This document shows positions 1 through 9,550 of a stretch of DNA of 64,000 bases, piece after piece (the first letter of the stretch is position 1; every line of letters starts with the position of its first letter). Position numbers and translations under genes: made by a program. This stretch comes from Doris montereyensis (lineage: Eukaryota > Mollusca > Gastropoda > Nudibranchia > Dorididae). The stretch lies in contig JAXRKP010000152.1 in NCBI GenBank assembly GCA_037039925.1, positions 289,001 to 353,000 on the forward strand, read 5' to 3'. The notes under the pieces are model-generated. The model had not been told where the DNA came from and made no database searches. It saw only the letters and a list, made by a program, of their open reading frames with translations.

Positions 1-383
1 TTACCATTTACATCCCTGATCACAGACTTTACCTCTTATCGATAGCCATTATCTATTAATATCAGGATGGAGATGAAAGGTAATGTGTGCATAGCTAGTT
101 GAGAATGGGATTGAATCCCATGACCGCGGTCTGGAATCCCTCGACCACATGTGTCCCCAGACACAATTTCTTTAGGTTTGCTGAACAGACATAAGTGGTC
201 CTTGTTCTACCACCCACCCATCATTGTTCATAAAGTGTCTTTCTTGCTTGACCTGGTATGACAACCTCAGTGACCTCTGGCATTTGGCTCTACACGTAAA
301 AAGTTGAAAATGTATTCCCAACAAAATTTTGTCATGCATCTGCATTTTGAACTGACCCCTTGGTCTTTTTCGCTTGTCCACAG

Positions 384-1171
384 ATCTAAAAAAGACAGGA
401 AGAGAAGCCGAAGCCGAGATCGTAAGCACGACAGCAAGAAGAAAAGTACCAGAGATAGAGACAGGGACAGAGAGAGAGATAAGGAGGAAAGAAAGAAAGA
501 AAGCTCTTCAAAGGTGTGTTGAATTATTTTATTTTTATAGCTGAGTATGCTTGTTCATGATAATTCTGTTTTTGTTCTCTCTTATGAAAAAATACTTTCA
601 TAAGTAGGGGTTCTATAATTAATTTGATAACCATACTTAATGAGAATATGCTATTAATGGGAACTGAAATAGAATAGTAACAGATTTCACTCCTTCGTGG
701 AACATTCTTTTTGGATAATTTCACCTTATATACTGAGAATGGAGAGCAATTTCTTTCTGATACTTACAATTTATGCTATGTATCAAGTGTTATTATTTAA
801 TGAAAAGGGGAGAAAATGATGTAGCAGTGCTTAAGGGTAATGGATTTAGGGTTTTTGTCCTCATTAATGTTGTCCAACATTTCTATATTTGTATCGGAAC
901 ATGGTTTTTTTTGTTGCTTTTGTAAGCAAGCCTAGATTAATTTGACTTAGTGTTTTCTTATACGCATTTTAATATTCTTAACAAATTCGCCTTTCTTTGT
1001 GTCCAGGTCAAAAGAGACTATGATGAAGAGGAAAAGGGCTTCACCAGTGAACGGAGCGATGAGAGAGACCACAGCGAGGACAGAGATTCTGACAGTCCTC
1101 CAGAGTTGCCCCCAGCCATCATGGACAAGGACATTGACCACCAGACGATTGACATGGACATGAGTGACTGA
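384..1171 (+). CDS. SRSF11: SRSF11/p54-like SR splicing factor, last two coding exons (5' part outside window)
   Basis: Nuclear SR-type splicing factor, partial. The exons are 384-513 (preceded by ttgtccacag, ending AAG before gtgtgt) and 1007-1171 (preceded by tttgtgtccag, stop TGA at 1169-1171). The junction is in phase 0. The first exon encodes an RS domain rich in alternating Arg with Ser, Asp and Glu (runs such as RSRSRDRK and RDRDRDRERDKEE). The second encodes VKRDYDEEEKGF, then an acidic stretch, and ends in DMDMSD. From family knowledge, the combination of an RDYDEEE motif after the RS tract and a terminal DMDMSD is what vertebrate SRSF11 (p54) carries, so I assign it to SRSF11 or its close relative SREK1. 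RS domains mediate protein contacts during spliceosome assembly. The RNA-recognition motif would lie upstream, outside the window. Paralogue choice is less certain than the family. Confidence 0.8.
514..1006 (+). other. Intron of the SRSF11-like gene
   Basis: GT-AG intron between the two visible exons; AT-rich, with no embedded repeat that I recognise. Its donor is gtgtgt and its acceptor follows a pyrimidine tract (cctttctttgtgtccag). The stretch 1-383 upstream is likewise probably intron and holds no recognisable coding sequence. Confidence 0.75.
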
Positions 1172-1199
1172 GGTTGTGGACCATGGCGATCAGTCAGTC

Positions 1200-1706
1200 A
1201 ATAAATACAATTATTGACACTAAACTGGCCGAGGTGCCATTAGAATTTTGCAATCTTTGGAATTGAACCCTGGCTGTATGGGTGAACAATCCACCTTGGT
1301 CATTACAAGGTGTTGTTTTGAAAAGCTTGTTTCAATCGAATTGGTTTACTAATTGATGAACTGACATTGACGCCGATAATCCGTTCTTGTTATGTGTATG
1401 CGGGGGGGTATGGTGTTTGTTTGAAAGGTTAATTAAAGTTAAAAAGAAAGAGAAAAAAAGTTAAATGGGTATTTTGTTTTGGTCTTTGTTTGTCATGTCA
1501 GTCATCATTCATTTGTTATGTTGTCTTATCACTAGATTTTAATGTATATTATATCAGAAAAGTGAAACATTGGTGTTTTCAGTCTATTTTTTCTGATATG
1601 TGTTTGTTCAAGGCTTTTGGTGTGAAAACATACTTTAGTAAATGTATATTTGTGCTTTTCCATTTGTTTGTACGATTTTGTTTTTTTGTTCATTTGATAA
1701 AATAAA
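1200..1706 (+). terminator. 3' UTR and candidate poly(A) signals of the SRSF11-like gene
   Basis: AATAAA occurs at 1200-1205, only 29 bases after the stop codon, and again at 1701-1706 followed by a T-rich stretch. The distal signal is the more usual distance and would give a 3' UTR of roughly 550 bases. Which one is used cannot be told from sequence. Confidence 0.4.
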
Positions 1707-1820
1707 AATGAGGAATGAAATATACACCTTCTTTCATGCCTTTTTGTCAATGTTAACCAATGATTTAAATTTCAATAGTGCTAAACTGCTTTGTTCCTGT
1801 GTTCGATGTTTTTTAAGACA

Positions 1821-2345
1821 TGGGAGGCGGTTGGTTGACACTGCTGATAGGTCCTACTTATTTCCTTTCACTCTTATAACATCTTTCATCTTGTTGCTTC
1901 CTCTTAATTCCGGGGGCGGTGCTGGTAGGTCCTATTTCTTTCCTTTCCTTCTTTCACTTGTCTTTCATCTTGTTGTTTCCTCTTAATTCACCCTAAGATC
2001 ACTGCAATGGTAGACAGGGTAATTTCAAAGAAACAAACAAATACAAATCCTTTTAATTCATCCTGAGACAGATCACTGTATATGATAGAAGGAGGTAAAT
2101 ACCCATGAAAGAAACTGACCTCTCGGTTCATAGGCATTTGACAGGGTAAATTTCAATTAAAAAAACTCATTGTTTGTTATTTTGTCTGTCTGAATAGATT
2201 TGTGGGCAGTTGGAGGGTTCTGCTGGTAGAACTAGTAGTCCTTTTCTTTCATTCCTCTTATCTTCCATTTTGCTGCTTCCTCTTAGTTGACACTGAGATC
2301 ACAACATAAGTGGACAGGGTAAATTTCTGATGACAGAAACTGACT
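1821..2345 (+). repeat. Cluster of short dispersed repeat family C (three to four copies)
   Basis: Copies at about 1821-1908, 1909-2040 and 2200-2345 share the order gctggtaggtcctacttc / ttcctttcactc / tcatcttgctgtttcctc / ttaattcaccctgagatcac / gtggacagggtaaatttc / aatgaaacaaa. A partial copy lies at about 2048-2160. The unit is about 130 bp, without an obvious tRNA-like head or terminal inverted repeats. More copies occur across the window. Confidence 0.7.
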
Positions 2346-2689
2346 TAATGTCTCAATTATTTTTCATAGGCCCTTGAGTAGCATCTCCTTCCTAAGTAAG
2401 TATAGAAAAAGTATTCACATTGAATTATTTGAATACAACTGTTTCATTACAAACATTCCCTACCGGACTTTTCCATAGTTTGTGTATAGTGGAACAGCCT
2501 CTAGATGTAATACTAATACATGTAGAGGTTAGCTGCAAAAACGGGCACTTTTTTTTTTTTTTTACTATACATAGTCTCATTGAGTAAAGTATGGATTGCT
2601 GATTAGGAACTCGGTTACAAAATAAGTTTAGACCCTACACAACTATGAAACACAGCAGGCATTTTTAAAACAATTTTTTTTTTTTACTG

Positions 2690-2985
2690 TTTTTACCCAC
2701 ATTCACAACTAAGGTGATATTAGTTTATTACTGATATCAAGGTTTGTAGGATTAAGGATTTTGTTTGTTTGCCCCAGACTGCCTTGTAAACAGCCAAGGG
2801 ATCTTTAACGTGGAGAGTGTTATGATCTGCACACAGGATCTCCTTTTATAATCCGTCTCCGACAGGTCTAGGTATCAATCCACGTCCCTGGACCAGGAAG
2901 TGGGTTTTACTTGAAAGAACTTAGAGAAATTTGTTCAACCTGTCGAGCACAAACCCAAGACCTTTTGGTTACTAGGCGCCTAAAT
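2690..2985 (-). repeat. SINE-like family B, copy 1
   Basis: Carries in reverse complement the word cacgttaaagatccc(t)tggctgtttac and the internal part with gatctgcacacaggatctcc and caatccacgtccctggaccagg. The same order of blocks is found near 6.1, 19.1, 41.7 and 60.0 kb. The far end reads like a promoter B box (gggtttgtgctcgacagg on the minus strand), so a tRNA-derived SINE is possible. Confidence 0.65.
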
Positions 2986-3019
2986 AAATTCTTCCCCCTA
3001 AAGGAAATGAGTAGTACTT

Positions 3020-3150
3020 ATAGAGCTCTTAAACCTTGGAATTATGGAATTGAAAGAAGGAAACCTCTGATTTCAAACCATGGGTAGACAGGAGTCACAA
3101 ATAAATTATATTAAGCTGCCCCGAAGGTTTGGGGATTTGGCACAGAGCCA
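3020..3150 (+). mobile_element. LINE 5'-UTR fragment (CFDP2-type LINE), plus orientation
   Basis: The stretch around ggaaacctctgatttcaaaccatgggtagacagg resembles the 5'-UTR block aggaagctctaatctcaagccaagggtaggcagg of the LINE at 30.5-33.9 kb. It is short and diverged. The remaining sequence between 2985 and 3290 shows nothing else recognisable. Confidence 0.4.
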
Positions 3151-3289
3151 GCAATATAATATAATTCTATTAAATGAACTAAGACAATATTAGAACACAC
3201 CAAAAGGAGAATAAAATATCAATTAAATGGAAGTAAGAAGAAATTAGGGAAACCGATGGTGGTGGAGAGGAGGTATTCAGATTGATATT

Positions 3290-4020
3290 CTTCTTATCCT
3301 CGTGGTGTTTGGGCCGACACAGTGGATCGCCATTGAACATGATCAGATGCCAATTTTGTCATCTACCACCACGTCCATTCCTGGATCTTTGTCTCTTTTT
3401 CGATGCTTCTCCTTAGGTTTCTAGCAGGTGACTTCTCTTCCTTGTTCCCTGAGGGGTCCATCTGAGGGCTATTTTTAATTTTAGGGATAGCATCAGCATT
3501 CATCCTAAGGATGTGACCAGTCCATTTCCATATTCTCTTTCTCACAATCTGGGACTGGGATAAAGTGTGCACGTTCCATGCGCCCACCAAAATTGATTGT
3601 TTTGGATTCAGAAGACTTAGTCTGGTTGCTGGCTTCCTTTCGGCTTTGGCCCTTACCCATCATTGGTACAATGTTCTGAATCGCCAGTCCAGTCTTGTTT
3701 TGTTGAGATGAGGATCCAGAATTCTGTGTGTCAGTCTTTCCTTCACTTGTATCCTTGTATTTTAATCCATTGTCGGTTTCTGTAACATTTGTATTTTTAA
3801 CGAGGTAGGGGCGTTAACCCTATGCCTAATCCCCATCCTGGACCAGGATTTATTTTGGAGACTCACTCCTAAACAGGTAGCTTTCCCAAGCTCATGAGCC
3901 CTGTCTGCCCATGGTTTGAAATCAGAGTTTTCCTTCTCCTAGACAAACTGCCTTTCCAGGTTAACGAGCTCTGTCCACCCGGGGAGAGGTTATAAAGGGC
4001 TAAGTTCTCACTCTGCAGCC
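3290..4020 (-). mobile_element. Internally deleted LINE derivative: 5' UTR joined to the 3' end
   Basis: Read on the minus strand, 4020 to about 3600 matches in block order the 5' UTR of the LINE at 30.5-31.1 kb (the block with cctaggagaagg and caaaccatgggcaggcag, then a ggaccagg/gggattaggcatagggtt block). At about 3590 the endonuclease start VGAWNVHTL appears (compare VGFWNVRTM in the LINE at 31.18 kb). Within ten residues it passes into RKRIWKWTGHILRM and ARNLRRSIEKETK, motifs typical of the very C-terminus of such LINE polyproteins. About 2.5 kb of endonuclease and reverse transcriptase is therefore missing. It cannot encode a working protein and would have depended on a full-length partner. 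Confidence 0.6.
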
Positions 4021-4389
4021 CCACTCTGACCTAACTGGCAACTGGCCAGTTTTGCCTGCGACTGCTTATTCGGTATTCGCAGCTGACCTTCATATCTAGA
4101 GGCTGTTCTCCTATCTGCAACCTGGGGATGCATCTGGTAGGAGATGGTCGCTCCTGCAGATAATATATTGATATACATGTAGTTATATACTGTCCGGAAA
4201 TGGAAACTCTCCACTTAGTTAATGCGAGTGTCGCTGGTTAAATGTCTGGAGCAGAATAGAAGAAATTATGGTATCACCTTCAAATGTTCACAGTTTTTCA
4301 GGGTACTTTCCTTGAATGACCTTGTATGCAAAGTTACATCCGCCTGAACCTAGAATCAAAGCATTTCTATCATATTTCTGAGGGTATGG

Positions 4390-5240
4390 CTGAAAGATCA
4401 CTTCCAAATGCCCTTACAGTAAGTTACAATGTGTAATGGACTCTGAAAACCTTTCAGAAAGTTGATCCCGCAGAGTTTTTCTTTGACATATGGGAACAAA
4501 AGAAGTCACAGGGGCTAATTCCGAAGAGTATGGAGGAGAGGTATGAATTTGAACGTTGTTTTAGGTCAAGGACTGCACCGTGGCAATGGTTGTATGTGCA
4601 CTGGCATTGTCACATGATACCGTAACAAGCCCTGTGAGTCTGTCTTTGAACGGAATTGTCTCCACTTCACTAAAACTGTAGGTTTACGGTGGTTTACATA
4701 CCAATCTGAGCTGACTGTCCGCCTGTCTTGGATGGGTACTGTAAGTATTTGGTCTTTTGAGCTGAACAAAATGGCCACCATTTGCTTCCTGACACTTCAG
4801 GATCTTTTGAATTTCTGAGGAGGGGTTTCGCTAGGAAAGAGCCATACTCTAAATTGGCACTTCTTTAAAGGGTCATACATGTTTCATCACCAGACACGCT
4901 GTTTGCAATGTTTCTAGATCAACCTTCGTCAAATCGTTGAAGCATAGTGGAGCAAAGTTCAACCTCATGTTTTTGATCACCGATGAGTTGACATGGCATC
5001 CATCGAGCAGACACCTTGTGGAGATATAGGCACTCGTGCAGTATCTTCCAGACACTAGGTGATGGAATGCTCAAGGAATGCTTTATCTTATGGTAGTGAT
5101 AGGTTATTCGTGCATCATTGTCCAGCATAGTTTTTGTGACAGACACTGACTTTACAGTAACAGCACTTAATCAAAGGTCTGTCTTCACGGTCATGATCTT
5201 TGAGGGATCGCCGACATCTCTTAAACTCACCAAACCAGAA
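4390..5240 (-). pseudogene. Mariner-family transposase fossil (SETMAR-like type)
   Basis: Minus-strand frames carry in order the mariner landmarks. DARITYHYHKI, SVWKILHECL and KVSARWMP come from the N-terminal helix-turn-helix region (about 5145-4985), with MLQRFDEG at about 4920-4940. QILTVPIQDRRTVSSDWYVN follows (about 4770-4700), then a diverged counterpart of the LLHHDNA motif (LLRYHVTMPVH). Last come NNVQIHTSPPYS and LAPCDFF (about 4555-4480). These match the domain order of D34D mariner transposases. The reading frame changes several times and catalytic aspartates are not all kept, so it is inactive. I did not identify terminal inverted repeats. The stretch 4020-4390 shows nothing definite. 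Confidence 0.75.
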
Positions 5241-6087
5241 ATAAATTTGAGATTTTGAACGAGCAGATGCCCTAAATAAATTATGTAAAGTTTCAAGGCA
5301 AAATCATGGCTCGAAAATCACGTCGATTAAACCTCCATTGTTGTTATGGTAGCCGTTGTGATATGACGTCACAAATGCATCCATTTTACGCACGATATTG
5401 TACTCACGATACTGTAACTTTATGGGAAGTCCCAAAAAGGGATGTTTTATGTGGTGTGAAAAAATCATGACTCTCGCTTTACTCCTTCTACCCGATTCCG
5501 GAAACTTAACCAGTGACCCTCGTATTTGTGTATTATTTGTGTATTTACTATTCACTCTAGAAAAAGAAAAAATGGAACATACACAACTGAAGATACATGT
5601 CCATGTATTTGGAAATGATGGGTAACTTGTAATTCAAAATTACATTTCAAGCGGTGTCCTCCAAGTTGGTGGTTGGGCAAAGGACCCAGCAACCCTTCAA
5701 AAATGATGGGACGCTACAGAAACACAAGCAATAACAAACAGAAAAATATGTTCGTATAGGGAGATGTCACCCTTTACTTGGGGTACCATGTACCCAAAGC
5801 CGGGATTTCCTGGGAACTACACGGCAGACTTCGGCTTCTTTTAACCAGGACGTTTGTTGAAATAGGACCCTGTATGAGGTGTGTGAGACTGGCAAGTCTT
5901 TCCAAATCAATATTCGGTATTAAAAATGAATGGAACTAAATGGACTACAATTATATCAGCACAGAAACAACAACTGACAGGTGAGTATCTTCTTTACTCA
6001 GAAGACGAAGATGATGAAATTGAGAGTGAATACACGGGTAAAAAAGGGGGGGGGGTGGCTCTCATGCTGTTGACTTTTTATTTGATT

Positions 6088-6380
6088 TGATTTACCACAT
6101 ACGCAACTGAGGTGATCTCGGGATTTTTGGTATAATTTTTGTATTTTGCCTGGACTTTCCTGAAACAAGCCAAGGGATCTTTTAACGTGTACAGAGTGTT
6201 GTAATCTGAAAACATGACCTAATTTTTGATCGTCCGTCTCCCATGGGGCTAGATGTCGACCCACCTAGTAGGGGGGGGGGGGGGGAGGTGTGGTAGAAAA
6301 TTGTTCAACCGTTAGCGGGGCTTGAACCCATTATCTTTTGTTTGAGAGGCCGACACCTTGCCTCTGGACTACTGAGTTCC
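6088..6380 (-). repeat. SINE-like family B, copy 2
   Basis: Reverse-complement copy of family B: aagccaagggatcttttaacgtgtac, ttgatcgtccgtctcccatggggctagatgtcgaccca, and a tRNA-like end with gcttgaacccattatc. A run of G (about 6271-6284) interrupts it. The stretch 5240-6088 before it has no recognisable element. Confidence 0.65.
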
Positions 6381-6429
6381 CTCATGCTGCTGACAACAGC
6401 ACAGCGAAAGTTGACTTAATGATGGGAGG

Positions 6430-8510
6430 CGCATGGATAACATCGGCGTCTTTTATGAAAAAGAATACAGACATGAAATTACTTGTATAACAATTTTATG
6501 GCCTGGCCAATGGCAATGGAGAAGAAGAAAAGGAAATTATTGTTTTTTACAGAAGATTTCAGGCAGTTCTGTGAAGTATATAGATAAGGACGTAATCACC
6601 TTAAAGGGTGACCTAAATGCAAGACAGGAGACGGACATGAAATAATATAAAGAAATCGTAGAAACACAAGACTTTGGAATCACGAATGAAAATAGAGAAA
6701 AGTTTACAGAATTTTATGCTTTTAATAACATTATCATAGGAATAGGAGGCAGTATCTTCCCGCACGCACAAACGCATCATACACAGGGTCACATTCCGGA
6801 TATCGAACAGAAAATCAAATTGATCATTTGTACATATATCATAAATAGGAAATTTAGACGATCCTTGCAAGATGCTAAAACTAGAAGGGGAGCAGTTTGA
6901 TCTGATCACCATTTTCTACTGATTTCGATTCTAAATTAAAACTTCGGAAGAATTGAACACGTCTATCTGTCCTCACAGCATTTCTGTTGAACAATTCCAA
7001 GAAAGATGAATATGCAACGGTCCTGAACAACAAATTTCAGATTTTACAAAAACTAATTGACGAAGATGTAGATGCAAATGCATATTGGAAGAAAAGTCAG
7101 ATGATCTTTATTTATCTTACTTTGACCTGCCAAAGAAAAAGAAGAAGATTACAGAACGCATTGAATCTTATAGATCGAATGAGAAAAAGGAAAGCAGATG
7201 TCAATACCAGTCGCACGAGGGCATCAAAAGCAGTAGCACAAACAGAATACACAGAATTCAATAGACAGATAAACGCCAGTGCCAAGACAGACTCGTGGAG
7301 ATATGTAAAAGGAATGGCTAAGGAGCCAAAGGAAACGAAAATAAACGTGTCGGTTAACACAGCAAACCAGAACGATCAGTATCGTATAAAAAAGGACAAC
7401 GAAGACGATGGGTAGAACATTTTAAAGAACTACTGTAAAATCCACTAGACATAGAGCCAGCAGCAAGCAAATATGGATATAAAAGTACGGACATGCATTG
7501 AATTTTGCGGACTACATTAAAATTTTCTTAGGAAATAGTATCATTAATGGAAGAGCAAATAAGTGTGGCAGCGGGGCCAGGCAACATACCAGCGGCAGCA
7601 CTGAAAGTAGACCGCAGCATATGGCAACAAGAGGAAGTAACCACAGTGGAAAGAAGGATATCTATCTAATATTTCGATTTGTCTCAGGAAACATCCTAAA
7701 TCACATAATTTTAGAGAGAACGAAGAATGTCGTAGATTCACATCTTAAAGAGGAACAAGCTGGCTTTAGGAGCAACAGATCATGCACAATCAAGTTGCCA
7801 TATTAAATCAAGAATAATAATTGAACAATCACTCAACGGAACTCCTCCCTCTACCATATACTAATTGTGTTGACTACGATAAGGCATTTGACAGGTGACA
7901 GAGGAACTATATGGGAATTGATGCAACACTACAGTATACCCCAAAAAAGTTTGTCAACATCACCAGGAACTCCTATAGAGGAATGACTTGCCGAGTAATC
8001 CATGAGGGCAAAGTCACTGATGGTTTTAAGGTTACAAAGGCTGTTTGCCTTTTTCATTTTCTACACGTATTTGTCTTCGCAATAGGTTGGATACCAAGAG
8101 AGTCACACAAGTAGGAATGGAATCCATTGGACCCTTTGGACGCAACTGGAAAACTTGAATTTCACTAACGATCGTCCACACATGCAAGAAAAGATGCAAA
8201 ACAAGACCAACATCTTAAAAATAATTATTTAAAAAAAAACACGCCCGCCCCCAAAACAACAACAACAAGCCCACAACGAAACAACCAACAACAACAACCA
8301 CACAACAACAACAAAAATCCCAATTTCACAGCACAGGTTGGCATCAGGATTTAAGAACCAAAGATAAAAGTAATGAAACATAATACTGAAAATCGCATAA
8401 ACATTATGTCCGACAACAAACGATTTAAAGAAGTCAAATAATTTACTTGTTTTGGCAGTATGGTGGATTTGAACGGAAGAACATATTTTGACATAAAAAC
8501 AATATTTGAT
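6430..8510 (+). pseudogene. Degenerate LINE, CFDP2-type endonuclease/reverse transcriptase
   Basis: Broken plus-strand open frames keep the landmark order of an APE-type non-LTR element. Endonuclease: LKGDLNARQ (about 6604), GGSIFPHAQTHH (about 6747) and NRKFRRSLQDAKTRRGA with a following SDHH (about 6845-6910). Linker: SRTRASKAVAQTEYTEFNRQ (7211-7270). Reverse transcriptase: LKEEQAGFRSNRSC (about 7745), CVDYDKAFDR (about 7870), NSYRGMTCRVIHEGK (about 7960). C-terminal: NIMSDNKRF and CFGSMVDLNGRT (about 8400-8480). There are many stops and shifts, and the polymerase FADD box is not preserved. The same clade as the better element at 30.5-33.9 kb. No target-site duplication was found. Confidence 0.75.
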
Positions 8511-8700
8511 TGAATTGAATTGAATGGCTCATTGTAAAATGCTGGTTTCATTCATACATTTTTGTTTGCTTAGCTGGCCTCCTTTGTTAGTACTAGTGAG
8601 TCCCCTTTTCAAATGCCATGAGGCAGATGGACGTAAAACAATGTAGATAAGTGTTTGCATAATACAATGTACTGGTACATGTACATCTATTTTACATGGT

Positions 8701-8791
8701 GAAAAACGACAATACGTGACAACTCCACCATTAAAGACAGAACAATCTATTCTGTCGTTACTTGTGGAGTTGTCACTTATTGTTGTTTTTC
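8701..8791 (+). ncRNA. Candidate small-RNA precursor hairpin (strand undetermined)
   Basis: The arm 8701-8728 (contains GTGACAACTCCAC) is the reverse complement of 8764-8791 (contains GTGGAGTTGTCAC) at 26 of 28 positions. One of the two differences is a G-U pair if transcribed in plus orientation. The inner GACAGAA/TTCTGTC (8736-8742 and 8750-8756) extends the fold, leaving a short loop. At about 91 nt this is the size and shape of an animal microRNA precursor. I do not recognise the sequence as a known microRNA; it could also be a tiny inverted-repeat transposon. It lies in the spacer before TMX1, which otherwise (8510-9550) shows nothing. Confidence 0.35.
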
Positions 8792-9550
8792 ATCTTTTAC
8801 TTCACTCCACTGTGGCTCCTTTGTATCATGTTGTTTTGTTCATCCTCGTGGTGCTTGGACAGTATAAATGGCTTATATGTACTGAAGGCCGAAATTGTAT
8901 TTTATGTATTTTACATATAATTTTGATGAGGATATAATTTAGTAACAGCTCCTCACCGATACCTACCCTTTTATCATGTTTGAGATGGGGGCGATTGGAA
9001 TTGAAAGAGGGTGATGAAAATCATGATAAATGTATTATAATTATAATAACACCAATATTTGTTATAAAAATTATTATGGGGAACATAATTTTGGATAGAA
9101 ATATAAAACACGAAAGCGCAAAATTGACTCTATCGCTCTTTAAATGTGGAAGATGAATAAAACCCTGTTCCGGCCAGGCCCCTATATACTCAACACCCCG
9201 AAACTAGTAAAATAAATTGCCAAGTTCTTCTTGATAATCAAGATATTTATTGTTCGTTAATCTTTTGTCCTACCACAACCCATGAAAAAAAGACCAACTA
9301 CATAATCCCATACCATAAGTTTATAACAACGTAGATATATCTGTTTTTGTTTGTTTGTTTCCATTTCATGTAAAAAGCAGATTCTAGCTTTGTCAAGGCA
9401 TATTATTTTAGTATTAGGCTTAGCAGCAGTTGAGAACAGATCACTTTTTCATTATAGATTTAGTTTCTCGAGATAAATCTAGTCTCAGGTTTGCTCACGT
9501 GTGTGTGCCGTGCATCTTACTCATACCTTCGCTCAGTCGCTGTCATCATC

